A program made the position numbers and the translations under genes. The notes beneath the pieces were generated by a model. The model made no database searches and was not told the origin of the DNA. It saw nothing but the letters and a program-made list of their open reading frames with translations. From Blautia wexlerae (GTDB taxonomy: Bacteria; Bacillota; Clostridia; Lachnospirales; Lachnospiraceae), in NCBI RefSeq assembly GCF_013300825.1, contig NZ_JAAIMY010000005.1, positions 1-64,000 on the forward strand: 64,000 bases of DNA. Direction: 5' to 3'. Below are positions 1-8,115 of the stretch, in pieces. The stretch's first letter is position 1. Every line of letters starts with the position of its first letter.

Positions 1-9
1 GATTTACAA

Positions 10-72
10 TTCGTGTCATTTTCTGTCGTTTCGTGACAGAATTATTGAAAAAATTTCTGACTTTTTTATAAT
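10..72 (+). promoter_or_regulatory. Tandem-repeat operator and sigma-A promoter, copy 1
   Basis: TTCGTG at 10-15 is repeated at 30-35, exactly 20 bp apart. A -35 box TTGAAA (45-50) starts 15 bp after the second repeat begins, and a -10 box TATAAT (67-72) follows after 16 bp. The same layout recurs at 6091 and 21929. Two direct repeats about two helical turns apart, next to a -35 box, is the usual binding architecture of LytTR response regulators, and such a regulator is encoded at 2745-3458. The assignment to that regulator is inference. Confidence 0.75.
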
Positions 73-117
73 GAGGATAACAAATGGGAGTACATCAAAT
101 GGAAGAGGAGGGATGTC

Positions 118-492
118 GTGTATTGTATTGCCATATTGACTGATCAGGAACAGGAAGGACAGAACTGTGCGGAATACATCAGAAATTACTGTACAGAAAA
201 GAATGTTTTTCCATTGATTGAAATCTATCAGGATCAGGAACGGTTTTTCGGGCGGACACGAAAAACAGTACCGGCAGTGGTGTTTCTTGCATTGCCTGGG
301 GTGTCCGGGCTGAATGCGGCAGAACATCTCCGTTCCCTGTATCCGAAATGTGGGATTATCTGGTGCAGTGATCTTGATTTTTCGCTTCATGCGTTCAGGA
401 TGCGGATAGAATATTTTTTTATGAAACCTGTGGAAGAGCAGAAAATAAAAGAAGGACTCTCCATTTGGTTTGAACACAGAAATGTAATATGA
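118..492 (+). CDS. Stand-alone degenerate receiver-domain protein
   Basis: A 124-residue protein that covers only a response-regulator receiver fold of the AgrA/LytTR type. There is no DNA-binding domain. The start is GTG at 118, with AGAGGAGGG just upstream. The acidic pocket is altered (ILTDQE instead of the usual DDE). The phosphoacceptor position in FLALPGVSGL is Ala58, not Asp, with a local shortening. The switch Lys is kept in FMKP (K103). It probably cannot be phosphorylated in the normal way and may act by protein contact. It is the first gene of a likely two-gene operon with the secreted protein at 520 and follows operator copy 1. A deleted relative of the gene lies at 6165-6242. Confidence 0.7.
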   Translation: MYCIAILTDQEQEGQNCAEYIRNYCTEKNVFPLIEIYQDQERFFGRTRKTVPAVVFLALPGVSGLNAAEHLRSLYPKCGIIWCSDLDFSLHAFRMRIEYFFMKPVEEQKIKEGLSIWFEHRNVI

Positions 493-519
493 CAAAAACA
501 CTCAGGAGGAAAAACAATT

Positions 520-2586
520 ATGAAGAAAAGAGCTTTAATTCTTGCAATGATCGCTTTTATAGCAGCTACAACATCTGAACCGTCAATAAATATGGTACGT
601 GCAGAGGAAACACAGGTAGAAGAAACACAGACAGAGGAAAATGCAGGTCAGACATCAGAACTGCCTATAAAGACACTTACACCGAAGGTTATGGATGTGA
701 ATCCTTATATGGCAGCAAGTGATTCCAATATTCATCATGACTGCTATAATACAGATTCAACAGATGAGGTATTGCCTGTTGATATTTATTCTGAGATCAA
801 TGTTTCTTATGAAAAAGTTAATCCCAATGCTTCCCCGGCAGTCTTTTTTGATTCCTATGGACATTCTGTGGTTCCGCTTCTGGGTGGCCTGGCGATCCGT
901 GATATTAATGCAGATGAGGCACAGACCTTGGGCTATTTTTCACCAAAACAGCATGACAATGGAAGCTATCTGATACAGAGTTCATATTCTTTTGTAGATG
1001 AGAGCAATCGCATTGTGTGTCCGACGAACGATAATCGGGTACTTATGCTTAAGGCTACAGATGAGGAGGGAAATGTACTTCCGGAATTTGAGAAAGTGCT
1101 GGATATTGATATTAAAGCGGCAGCAGAGGCTGCACTTGGAAAAACACTGGATCAGAATCTGTTATCTGTAGTTTTTGATTATGAGGGAAATCTCTGGTTT
1201 GCAACAGGAGGCTTCCGCATTTATCCTGACAGAAAACAGCAGGGAACCTTTGGCTATGTTTCGCGTGCAGCTATCGATAAGATCTTGAATGGAGAAGATG
1301 TGGATCTGTCAGATGCAGTGTTTGTATATGAACTGGAACCGGGAGAGGGTGCAGAGAATGGTATTGCGGCATCTAAGGAGGGTGCGGTCATTCTGACAAA
1401 TTTGAAGTGTTATCTGCTCCAGGCGGATAATGGTGTGAAAAAAGTCTGGGAAACTTCCTATAAAAGTGTGGGTGCCAAGGAAAGCAAAGAAGGCGATGAG
1501 ACGACAGGTGGCGGTCTTGCATGGGGAGGTGGATGTTCCCCGTCTCTGACCAAAGATCTGGTTATGTTTACAGATAATCAGGATCCGGTAAATCTTATTG
1601 CGGTGGATATGAAAACAGGAGAGCAGGTTGCGAGCATGCCTGTTATAGATGAGCTTCCGGAAGGTACACAGGTGTCTGTGGAAAATTCTGCAATTGTATA
1701 TGATGATGGAGAGGGAACAGTAAGCACGATCGTATGTAACTGGTTTGGTGCAGGAAGTGCGAAGCTTGGAGAAGCAGATAATGATTCCTCAATACAAAGC
1801 TATGAGAATATTTATGATGTGGGCTGGCTGAGACAGGGCAATAAAATGATCGCGCCGGGTATAGAACGTGTGGATACAGTTAAGACGGAGGACGGATATG
1901 AGATGAAGAGTATCTGGTGCAGAAGTGATCTGTCTGACACTTCCATGATGAAGCTGTCCACTGCAACAGGATATATTTACGGATATGTTCAGGATATGGA
2001 AACTGGTATGTGGCAGTATATCATGCTTGATTTTGAGACAGGCGAGACTGCATTTACCATGGATATTTCTGACAAACCGGGATACAACAACATGGCTATC
2101 GGTATGTATGCGGGAAACAGCGGAAATGCGCTCTATTGTCCGACCGGCTATCTGGAACTTCTGAGACTGCAGGACAGGTTTGTATATCTGCCGGAAATGC
2201 CTTACCGCAAGGTGGATCTGGATCAGGCAATGCGCAATGTGTTAAGTCAGGAGAAATTTGCGGCAGACGGCGGCCAGGGAGATGTGGAAGGATGGCTGAA
2301 TACGATCACAATTGAGAACGTACATCCGAATACGACCGTTGCAATACGTATGAAAGGAATCTCCGGGGAAACAGGTTCTCTGAAGCTGTATGCATATGGT
2401 ACAGATGGTACCTTGAAAGAAGTTCCGGCAGAGAAATGGCATATTCAGACAGAAGATGGTGAAACACCGGATACATTATCCGAAGACGTACTGTATGAGG
2501 TACATATGACTGTGGAAGATGGCGGTGACTTTGATCTCAGTGAAACAGAAAAAGAAATTAAGATATCCGCTGTTCTGGGAATCTGA
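520..2586 (+). CDS. Secreted protein with beta-propeller-like repeats, function unknown
   Basis: A 688-residue protein with a clear N-terminal signal peptide (MKKR, hydrophobic stretch, likely cleavage near residue 28). The rest has no membrane segment. The middle (about residues 150-560) shows repeated short beta-type motifs such as LWFATGG, DMKTGEQVAS and DFETGETAFT, which resemble the blades of PQQ/quinoprotein-like propellers. The last 100 residues look like a separate beta domain. No catalytic motif was recognised. The start ATG has an AGGAGG site 9 bp upstream. It lies 27 bp after the degenerate receiver gene and probably shares its promoter. Two hairpins (2601-2664) end the unit. The propeller assignment rests on pattern only. 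Confidence 0.6.
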   Translation: MKKRALILAMIAFIAATTSEPSINMVRAEETQVEETQTEENAGQTSELPIKTLTPKVMDVNPYMAASDSNIHHDCYNTDSTDEVLPVDIYSEINVSYEKVNPNASPAVFFDSYGHSVVPLLGGLAIRDINADEAQTLGYFSPKQHDNGSYLIQSSYSFVDESNRIVCPTNDNRVLMLKATDEEGNVLPEFEKVLDIDIKAAAEAALGKTLDQNLLSVVFDYEGNLWFATGGFRIYPDRKQQGTFGYVSRAAIDKILNGEDVDLSDAVFVYELEPGEGAENGIAASKEGAVILTNLKCYLLQADNGVKKVWETSYKSVGAKESKEGDETTGGGLAWGGGCSPSLTKDLVMFTDNQDPVNLIAVDMKTGEQVASMPVIDELPEGTQVSVENSAIVYDDGEGTVSTIVCNWFGAGSAKLGEADNDSSIQSYENIYDVGWLRQGNKMIAPGIERVDTVKTEDGYEMKSIWCRSDLSDTSMMKLSTATGYIYGYVQDMETGMWQYIMLDFETGETAFTMDISDKPGYNNMAIGMYAGNSGNALYCPTGYLELLRLQDRFVYLPEMPYRKVDLDQAMRNVLSQEKFAADGGQGDVEGWLNTITIENVHPNTTVAIRMKGISGETGSLKLYAYGTDGTLKEVPAEKWHIQTEDGETPDTLSEDVLYEVHMTVEDGGDFDLSETEKEIKISAVLGI

Positions 2587-2600
2587 AGGAAAACTGGTAA

Positions 2601-2664
2601 ACAACCACCGGTTAAAACGGTGGTTGTCTACAGTCTGGACGGCGGTCGATAAGACCGCCGTTTT
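2601..2664. terminator. Double hairpin terminator between convergent genes
   Basis: Two stem-loops stand in tandem. The first has arms ACAACCACCG (2601-2610) and CGGTGGTTGT (2618-2627), a perfect 10-bp stem. The second has arms ACGGCGGTC (2639-2647) and GACCGCCGT (2653-2661) with loop GATAA, followed by TTTTC. They sit between the convergent ends of the secreted-protein gene and the LytTR regulator gene and probably stop transcription from both sides. Confidence 0.8.
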
Positions 2665-2744
2665 CTGCTGTTTGCATTTATAGCTGATTGACTGATAAAA
2701 GATAATTGCGAGAGATGAAATGATTTTTGAGCTGTTTGGAGAAA

Positions 2745-3458
2745 TTAAAACCATTTTGCAGCGTATTGCTGTAATTGTTCCTGGACATCCCGGTAGCTGT
2801 ATTTGCTGACCGGGATTATTTCATGATTATTCAATGTGATTTCAAAGCGTCTGATTGAACGGACAGCATACAGAGAAACAATGTAGCATCTGTGACATTG
2901 CACGAAGATATCTTTCGGCAGAATTTCACGGACTGCAGAAAGGGACTTATATATCTTTGTGACAGTACCGTCCTGAAGGTGAATCTGCAGTTCTTTATTG
3001 ATTATTTCAATATAGGTAATATCCCTGATATGAAAGGATACAGTTCTGGACGGAGTGTCGATTATAATGGATTTCGGAATCAGATGTCGGATTGCACGGG
3101 TTAGTGCTTCTGCAAGTTTTTGACGGCTGACCGGCTTGAGGATATAACCTACAGGTTCAGCAGAATATGCATCGAATACAAATTCCTTACTGCTGGAAAT
3201 GAAGATAACGGGAATTTGGTTTCTGGTGTCACGGAGACATTCTGCAAAGCTGATTCCATTGTTTTCACCCAGCATAATATCAAGAATCAGAATGTCACAG
3301 CTTTTGGGAGTATTCTGCAATGTATTTTTTAATTCTGCAATAGAAGTATATTTTCGAATCTCGCAGGATTCTCCCATGGATGCTAAAATATCGCTGATCA
3401 TTTCTGATATCTGTGTTAAAAAAATCGGTTCATCATCACAGATGACAATATGGTACAT
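2745..3458 (-). CDS. LytTR-family response regulator
   Basis: A 237-residue cytoplasmic transcription regulator. The receiver domain (about 1-120) has the acidic pair D8-D9, phosphoacceptor D60 in ILILDIMLGENNG, and K108 in YILKPV. A LytTR DNA-binding domain fills about 133-237 (SFHIRDITYIEI, FVQCHRCYIVSL). LytTR proteins bind paired direct repeats near promoters, which fits the 20-bp-spaced repeats at 10, 6091 and 21929. The start ATG has AGGAGGC upstream. The gene is 15 bp downstream of its probable partner kinase (3474-4802) and is co-transcribed with it. Length and motifs are normal, so it should be functional. Confidence 0.92.
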   Translation of the reverse strand: MYHIVICDDEPIFLTQISEMISDILASMGESCEIRKYTSIAELKNTLQNTPKSCDILILDIMLGENNGISFAECLRDTRNQIPVIFISSSKEFVFDAYSAEPVGYILKPVSRQKLAEALTRAIRHLIPKSIIIDTPSRTVSFHIRDITYIEIINKELQIHLQDGTVTKIYKSLSAVREILPKDIFVQCHRCYIVSLYAVRSIRRFEITLNNHEIIPVSKYSYRDVQEQLQQYAAKWF

Positions 3459-3473
3459 AGTGAAAGCCTCCTG

Positions 3474-4802
3474 TTATTCGTTATTTTCGTCAAGACAAAG
3501 CGTTGTTGTTACAGCAAAAAAGCCACCACGTACCTGTACGCTCAGTATACCATTGTATTTTTCGGCGATTCCATTGATGATTTTAAGACCGTAACCGTGT
3601 CTGTCGCTGTTCTTTTTACTGGATTTATATTTTCCATTCGTGATTCTCAAGTTATCCTCATTGCAGGAGTTTTCACATTTAACAAACAGAAAATTTCCCT
3701 TTGAATGGAGATTCAGCCGGATGATCCGCTGTCCTTCAGAGACCTTCTGACACCCTTCTACTGCATTTTCCAATATATTTGTCAACATCCGGCACAAATC
3801 AATGTCTTCCATGTTGAGTTTTCTGCCAATGATAATACTGTACTCCACTATGGTTTTATAACGGCTGGCACGTTCTGCAAATTCCGAAAGGATGGAATTG
3901 ACCAGAGCATTGGCTGTGTAGGTGACAAAAGGAAGCTGTTCGGCTTCTTCAGTAAATTTCTGTGTATACTGTCTGGCACCTGCATAGTCTTCCTGTTTAA
4001 GATAGGAGGACAGGGCATTCATATGATGCCGGATCTCATGATGTATTTCCAGAATATGTTCGTTGTTTTCTGCCTGATTCCGGTAGTTTTCCAGTATGCG
4101 CTCGGAAATCCGCTGTTCTTCCTGTTTGCTGCGGATGTATCCCATGACACTGAAGAATACGGCATACACCATGAAAGCAAATACTGCAAACAGTACAAAC
4201 ATAACATGGACAACTATATTATTGGAAAGATTTATTATGCTTGAGAACTGTGCAATGCTGGCAATCAGAATAAACAAAGCAGGGAGGGAGCAGAGAATCT
4301 TCCAGATCCGTGATTCCAGATCTGCATTGATCATAGTACGGATTCGCTCCATCAGCATGAGAAATGGTTTCGCAAGAACCAGATTTATGATAAGTGTGAG
4401 AGCCAGTGCAAAGGGCGGATACATAAAATAATCGGATGGGAACCGGAAAGTACGGTGCAAAAAGGTAACGGTGCTTGTAACAAAGAATCCGTAGCTCATT
4501 ACAACAAAAAATACAAACAGTTTTTCTGCTATTTTTGCCTGGATGATAAAACAATACAACACTCCGAACAGTAGCAGGGCAATATAAAAAATAACATTCC
4601 AGATCAGCTCTTTGTAATCACCACCGATGTTGAACTGTGCGATAAGAGAAAACGGAATGACCATTACAATAAAAATGGACAGTGCCATGAGCATTGTCTT
4701 TTTTGTGCTTAGGCGGAAACGATCCCGGAATGGATACAAACAGAAAAATGCATAAGGAAAAATCTGAAGAGAAAATCCGCAGAAATAACGCAATGCTATC
4801 AT
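3474..4802 (-). CDS. GHKL-type sensor histidine kinase (AgrC-like)
   Basis: A 442-residue membrane kinase. About six hydrophobic segments fill residues 1-222. A coiled linker leads to the phosphoacceptor region HHEIRHHMN, with H255 the probable site. The C-terminal GHKL ATPase has N box NILENAVEG and G box HGYGLKIING. This is the class of kinase that senses peptides or other membrane signals with a multi-pass domain, and it normally pairs with LytTR regulators. The start has GGGAGGG upstream. No autoinducer-peptide processing gene (AgrB-like) was found in the window, so the ligand is unknown. It phosphorylates, by inference, the adjacent regulator. Confidence 0.9.
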   Translation of the reverse strand: MIALRYFCGFSLQIFPYAFFCLYPFRDRFRLSTKKTMLMALSIFIVMVIPFSLIAQFNIGGDYKELIWNVIFYIALLLFGVLYCFIIQAKIAEKLFVFFVVMSYGFFVTSTVTFLHRTFRFPSDYFMYPPFALALTLIINLVLAKPFLMLMERIRTMINADLESRIWKILCSLPALFILIASIAQFSSIINLSNNIVVHVMFVLFAVFAFMVYAVFFSVMGYIRSKQEEQRISERILENYRNQAENNEHILEIHHEIRHHMNALSSYLKQEDYAGARQYTQKFTEEAEQLPFVTYTANALVNSILSEFAERASRYKTIVEYSIIIGRKLNMEDIDLCRMLTNILENAVEGCQKVSEGQRIIRLNLHSKGNFLFVKCENSCNEDNLRITNGKYKSSKKNSDRHGYGLKIINGIAEKYNGILSVQVRGGFFAVTTTLCLDENNE

Positions 4803-4854
4803 AAAACCCTCCCGTCATAAAGATAGATAATGGCCAGGTTACTTATTAAAAATA

Positions 4855-4927
4855 AGTATACCATTGGCAGATGGTAAAATCAAACCAGACAGAGGTCTTT
4901 TTACGCCATATTTTGACTATTCACGCA
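4855..4927 (-). promoter_or_regulatory. Promoter of the kinase-regulator operon with candidate autoregulatory repeats
   Basis: On the minus strand TTGATT (4878-4883) and TATACT (4855-4860) are separated by 17 bp, a good sigma-A promoter. Upstream on the same strand TGCGTG (4922-4927) and GGCGTA (4902-4907) are again 20 bp apart. These match the operator repeats only partly (shared CGT core), and they lie about one helical turn farther from the -35 box than in copies 1-3. The promoter is well supported. The operator role is a guess. Confidence 0.5.
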
Positions 4928-5082
4928 AAAATATAGACAGGGAAGTCAAATTCAAATAACATAAATAATACAGATACAGAAAACTGTCAAAATGAGGAGA
5001 GCTTTTGATACGGTATATATGCCCGAAAGTTCGCTTTTACTGGCATCGTAAAGGAAAAAATATAAGAAAAGGAGACTAAAAA

Positions 5083-6030
5083 ATGAAGAAAAGAATGATT
5101 ATTGTGACGGCGCTGATTATGGGAACTCTGGGAGCAGGATATGTGAGTGTTCAGGCATCGGATACGTTACCTGAACTGACAAAAGACAATGCACTGGAAC
5201 AGATGATGAAAGCAGGAGAAACAGACAGTCTTGTAAGCAATCATAAAAGCTATGAAGCTACCTGTGAATATATACTGCAGAATACAAAGGTATATGACTA
5301 TGAAGATTCTGAAGTGATGTATGTAGATATGTATGGTACTACCCAGATGCTCTATAAAGATGGCGAATTAAAATACGGAAAAGAAGGAGATGAGTATCTC
5401 TCCTGTCTGTATATTGATGAAGCAGATGGAAATGCAGATGATCTTATAAGCTTTTACACAGATGAAACCATAGAGGAAGAAGTGACGGATCTGAAGGAAG
5501 ATGGTGATACGATCATTATACAGACAAAGGTACCTGAAGAACTTACGCAGAGCGCATTGAATTCTCAGGGAGATGGAGAATCCTACACAGAGGGAGACTG
5601 GATTTCTATGGAATATGTGGTTGCTTCGGATGATTACAGACCATTGAAACATACTCAGATTCTGAATCATAAGGACGGCACTTCAGAAGAAGCTTCGAAG
5701 ATGGAATTCTCCTACGGCGTGGACAGACCTGAGGATGTAGCAGATCTCTGCGAAAAGTACGAGGAAGCAGAAAAAGCAGAAGGTGATGTACGTAATGTAA
5801 CAGTTACTGCAGCTCCTGGCACAGAGCTGGAAAAGGATTATGCAATCACTGTTCCTGCAGATAATCACGTATGGATCATGCTTCATGATGATAGTTCTTA
5901 TTACGTTTTGTATACAGATAAGGAATGTAAAGAATTGCATGAGCCAGAGGAAAATGTGAAAGGAGACACACATCTTTATGCAGAGATTAAGTCTTATGAG
6001 GATTATGAAGAGGCAGAGGATGAAGTATGA
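5083..6030 (+). CDS. Secreted protein of unknown function
   Basis: A 315-residue exported protein. The signal peptide runs to about residue 26 (VSVQAS before DTLPEL), with no lipobox Cys. The mature part is strongly acidic, with no membrane segments and no recognised motif. The pattern of alternating beta strands (MYVDMYGTTQMLYKDGELKYG, shown in part by YVDMYGTTQM) could suggest a LolA/MucB-like or similar beta fold, but this is weak. The start ATG has AAAGGAGAC upstream. It is divergent from the kinase operon and ends 60 bp before operator copy 2. The linkage suggests a role with the two-component system, possibly as signal partner or target. Confidence 0.6.
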   Translation: MKKRMIIVTALIMGTLGAGYVSVQASDTLPELTKDNALEQMMKAGETDSLVSNHKSYEATCEYILQNTKVYDYEDSEVMYVDMYGTTQMLYKDGELKYGKEGDEYLSCLYIDEADGNADDLISFYTDETIEEEVTDLKEDGDTIIIQTKVPEELTQSALNSQGDGESYTEGDWISMEYVVASDDYRPLKHTQILNHKDGTSEEASKMEFSYGVDRPEDVADLCEKYEEAEKAEGDVRNVTVTAAPGTELEKDYAITVPADNHVWIMLHDDSSYYVLYTDKECKELHEPEENVKGDTHLYAEIKSYEDYEEAEDEV

Positions 6031-6090
6031 GGAGTTTGAGAGTATTTATCCGGTAACAATATATCACAAAACAATACCATGGATTTACAA

Positions 6091-6153
6091 TTCGTGTCAT
6101 TTTCTGTCGTTTCGTGACAGAATTATTGAAAAAATTTATGACTTTTTTATAAT
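6091..6153 (+). promoter_or_regulatory. Tandem-repeat operator and promoter, copy 2
   Basis: TTCGTG at 6091-6096 and 6111-6116 (20 bp apart), -35 TTGAAA at 6126-6131, 16 bp, -10 TATAAT at 6148-6153. About 100 bp (6082-6181) match positions 1-100 with only two differences seen, so the two promoters are recent duplicates or kept alike by gene conversion. Confidence 0.75.
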
Positions 6154-6164
6154 GAGGATAACAA

Positions 6165-6242
6165 ATGGGAGTACAGCAAATGGAAGAGCAGAAAATAAAA
6201 GAAGGTCTTTCCATCTGGCTTGAATGTAAAAAAATAAGATGA
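6165..6242 (+). pseudogene. Internally deleted copy of the degenerate receiver gene
   Basis: After promoter copy 2 the sequence jumps from the leader of the receiver gene straight to its 3' end. A 25-codon frame remains whose last 20 residues (MEEQKIKEGLSIW and on) match the C-terminus of the protein encoded at 118-492 (VEEQKIKEGLSIW). In the intact copy the two breakpoints both carry TGGAAGAG, so the roughly 310-bp loss probably arose by slippage between these short repeats. The remnant may serve only as leader for the cyclase gene at 6268. Confidence 0.7.
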
Positions 6243-6267
6243 GAACGACATTCAGGAGGAAAGCAAC

Positions 6268-7604
6268 ATGAAGACAATCATAAAGTATGAACTGGTCATA
6301 AATGAAGCACTTATATCCGCACTCAATTACCATACACCTGACGAGCAGATTAATGAATTTATCCGTTTTTTCGGCAGACATATCGGTTCTGACAGAATAT
6401 ATATTTTCGAAGACTGTAAAGAAAGACATGGCACAGACAATACGTATGAATGGTGTGCACAGGGAGTAATTCCTGAGATAGACAGATTGCAGAATGTCGA
6501 TATGGACGTAATAAAGTGGTGGTATGTCCTTTGCGTTATAAAGATGAGATAAGTGGTTTTTTCGGTGTGGATAATCCTCCAAAGAGTGATTACAGGGGAC
6601 TTACTACTTTTCTGGATATGATAGGAACGCTTCTTATCTCATTTCTGAAATTGCGTAATTCGTTTATAAAGTCAAATAAAGAGGCAAAGCTCAGCAGTTA
6701 TTCGTCGCTTTCCAAAATCTATGCATCTATGTATTTGGTTGATGTGCAGACAAAAAGATATCATATTATAAAAATGACAGATCAGATTGCGGAATATTTG
6801 GGAAAAGATTTTAAAATGGGAGAATATGAAATCAGAGATGATTTTTGCGGACATATCAAGAATATCGCTGAGAAAATGTGTACGGAATCACAACTTCAGG
6901 AATCATTGGAGTTTGTAGATATCAGTACGCTGGAAGAACGGCTTCTTGGAGAAAACAGCATAACACATGAATTTACAGATAAAATATCAGGCTGGAACCG
7001 AAGCAGATTTATTCCTGTAGACTACGATGAAGATGGAAAACTTCTGCATGTACTTTTCTGTATTGAGTGTATAGAAGAAGAAAAAAAGCGTGAGAACAGG
7101 CTGATTTATCTGGCGCAGACAGATCTTATGACAGGATTATGTAATCGTGGAAGCGGAGAAAAAAAGATTACTGAATTTTTAAAGGAAAAAACAGGAGGAT
7201 TGCTTTGCCTGATCGACTGTGACAAATTTAAATCCATCAATGACAATTACGGACACTCTGTAGGAGATAAGGTGATCATAGCCATTGCGGAGAAACTACA
7301 GAAAACATGTCGTGACAGCGATGTGGTTTTGCGGCTCGGAGGTGATGAGTTCGCCATGTTTATACCGGGAATGCTGGAACAAAGGGTAGCAGAGAAATTT
7401 TTTGAGAGATTTTTTGAAAATATCCGACAGATAGATATCATAGAGATGCAGGGGAAGAACATAGAAATAAGTCTGGGTGCGTGTTTTTATGATGGATATG
7501 AAGAGGTTTCTTTTGATCAGTTATACAGAAAGGCTGACAGGGCAATGTATCAGAGCAAAAAGCAGAAGGGCTGCAGTGCTGTAATCTACGGGGAGGAGAT
7601 GTGA
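6268..7604 (+). pseudogene. Broken GAF-GGDEF diguanylate cyclase
   Basis: Two overlapping frames make up one gene. The first (6268-6552, 94 residues, AGGAGG before the ATG) has the start of a GAF-like domain ending in DVIKWWY and then runs out of frame. The second (6516-7604, 362 residues, no ribosome site at its GTG) resumes with VVCPLRYKDEISGFFGVDN, the end of a GAF domain, then a PAS-like region and a GGDEF domain. The GGDEF domain looks intact: DLMTGLCNR, DCDKFKSIND, GGDEF (275-279 of the second frame) and the inhibitory I-site RDSD five residues before it. The middle of the GAF domain appears missing at the junction near 6515-6525, which carries GTGGTGGTA. The protein would have made cyclic di-GMP. 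The GGDEF part could survive only by re-initiation or frameshifting. Confidence 0.75.
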
Positions 7605-7665
7605 AAAATTTCTGAGAGACTTCGATGTAGAGTTACGTAGCGAGGCGAGACAAAAGGAGGGGTCT

Positions 7666-7860
7666 ATGAAAGAAAAGAAAGTAATTGATTACACCAGAAC
7701 CTATCGAAGAATTGAGGCAGATAAAAAGAAATGTATTCTGTATATTGTCATACTGCTCCTGCTTGGTTTTCTGCTTATGTGGACTCAGATCGATGATCTG
7801 ACCAGATGGATTCTTTTTTATAAGCGTACCCCGAAAGAGAACAAGTGTCAATCGCTATAA
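7666..7860 (+). CDS. Small single-pass membrane protein
   Basis: A 64-residue protein with a basic N-terminus, one hydrophobic segment (about residues 24-40, ILYIVILLLLGFLLMW) and a short polar tail. AAAGGAGGGG lies 6 bp before the ATG, an excellent ribosome site, which is the main reason to accept it. It follows the cyclase remnant by 60 bp and its end touches the repeats at 7861. No family was recognised. It may be a truncated gene. Confidence 0.5.
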   Translation: MKEKKVIDYTRTYRRIEADKKKCILYIVILLLLGFLLMWTQIDDLTRWILFYKRTPKENKCQSL

Positions 7861-7933
7861 TGTCCATTCGCGCAGAAAAATGTCCACTCGCGCAAATTCT
7901 ATTGATTTTGGGAAAGCTACTTTCGATGATAAT
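7861..7933 (+). promoter_or_regulatory. 20-bp tandem repeat and promoter ahead of the polysaccharide operon
   Basis: TGTCCATTCGCGCA (7861-7874) is repeated with one change at 7881-7894, a 20-bp period. Within it TTCGCG (7867) and CTCGCG (7887) occupy the place that TTCGTG has in copies 1-3. A -35 box TTGATT (7902-7907) again starts 15 bp after the second repeat begins. The -10 is less clear: GATGAT (7925-7930, 17 bp) or GATAAT (7928-7933, 20 bp). This probably drives the genes from 8116 on. Control by the same or a related LytTR regulator is inferred from geometry. Confidence 0.5.
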
Positions 7934-7972
7934 ATATAAGAAAATATCTCAAAAGGGAAAGGAAATTTGTCA

Positions 7973-8044
7973 ATGCAGAAAGTTCTGAAAGCAAAAGTCA
8001 GCTTGATTTTGAGCATTGTTTTGGTATTGGTCTCTATCTGGTAG
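7973..8044 (+). CDS. Possible 23-residue hydrophobic leader peptide
   Basis: An ATG at 7973 opens a 23-codon frame reading MQKVLKAKVSLILSIVLVLV and three more residues, then TAG. It has a basic start and a hydrophobic core, like a signal peptide or one membrane segment. GGGAAAGGAAA lies 8-14 bp upstream. It sits in the leader of the operon that starts at 8116. It could be a small membrane peptide, a leader peptide or the stump of a longer lost gene. Confidence 0.3.
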   Translation: MQKVLKAKVSLILSIVLVLVSIW

Positions 8045-8115
8045 ACGATTGTAGCGAAATCAAGCCTTCTATAGGTAAAAATGATTCGTGAATAATGTAG
8101 GGAGGATGCGATAGA

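Noticed and set aside
7861-7894. Start of a CRISPR-like array from the repeated TGTCCAYTCGCGCA
   Set aside because: Only two units with a 6-bp gap, no spacers of usual length and no cas genes.
7861-8115. Cyclic di-GMP riboswitch before the polymer operon
   Set aside because: The conserved GEMM-type sequence was not found; the leader instead has tandem repeats and a small open frame.
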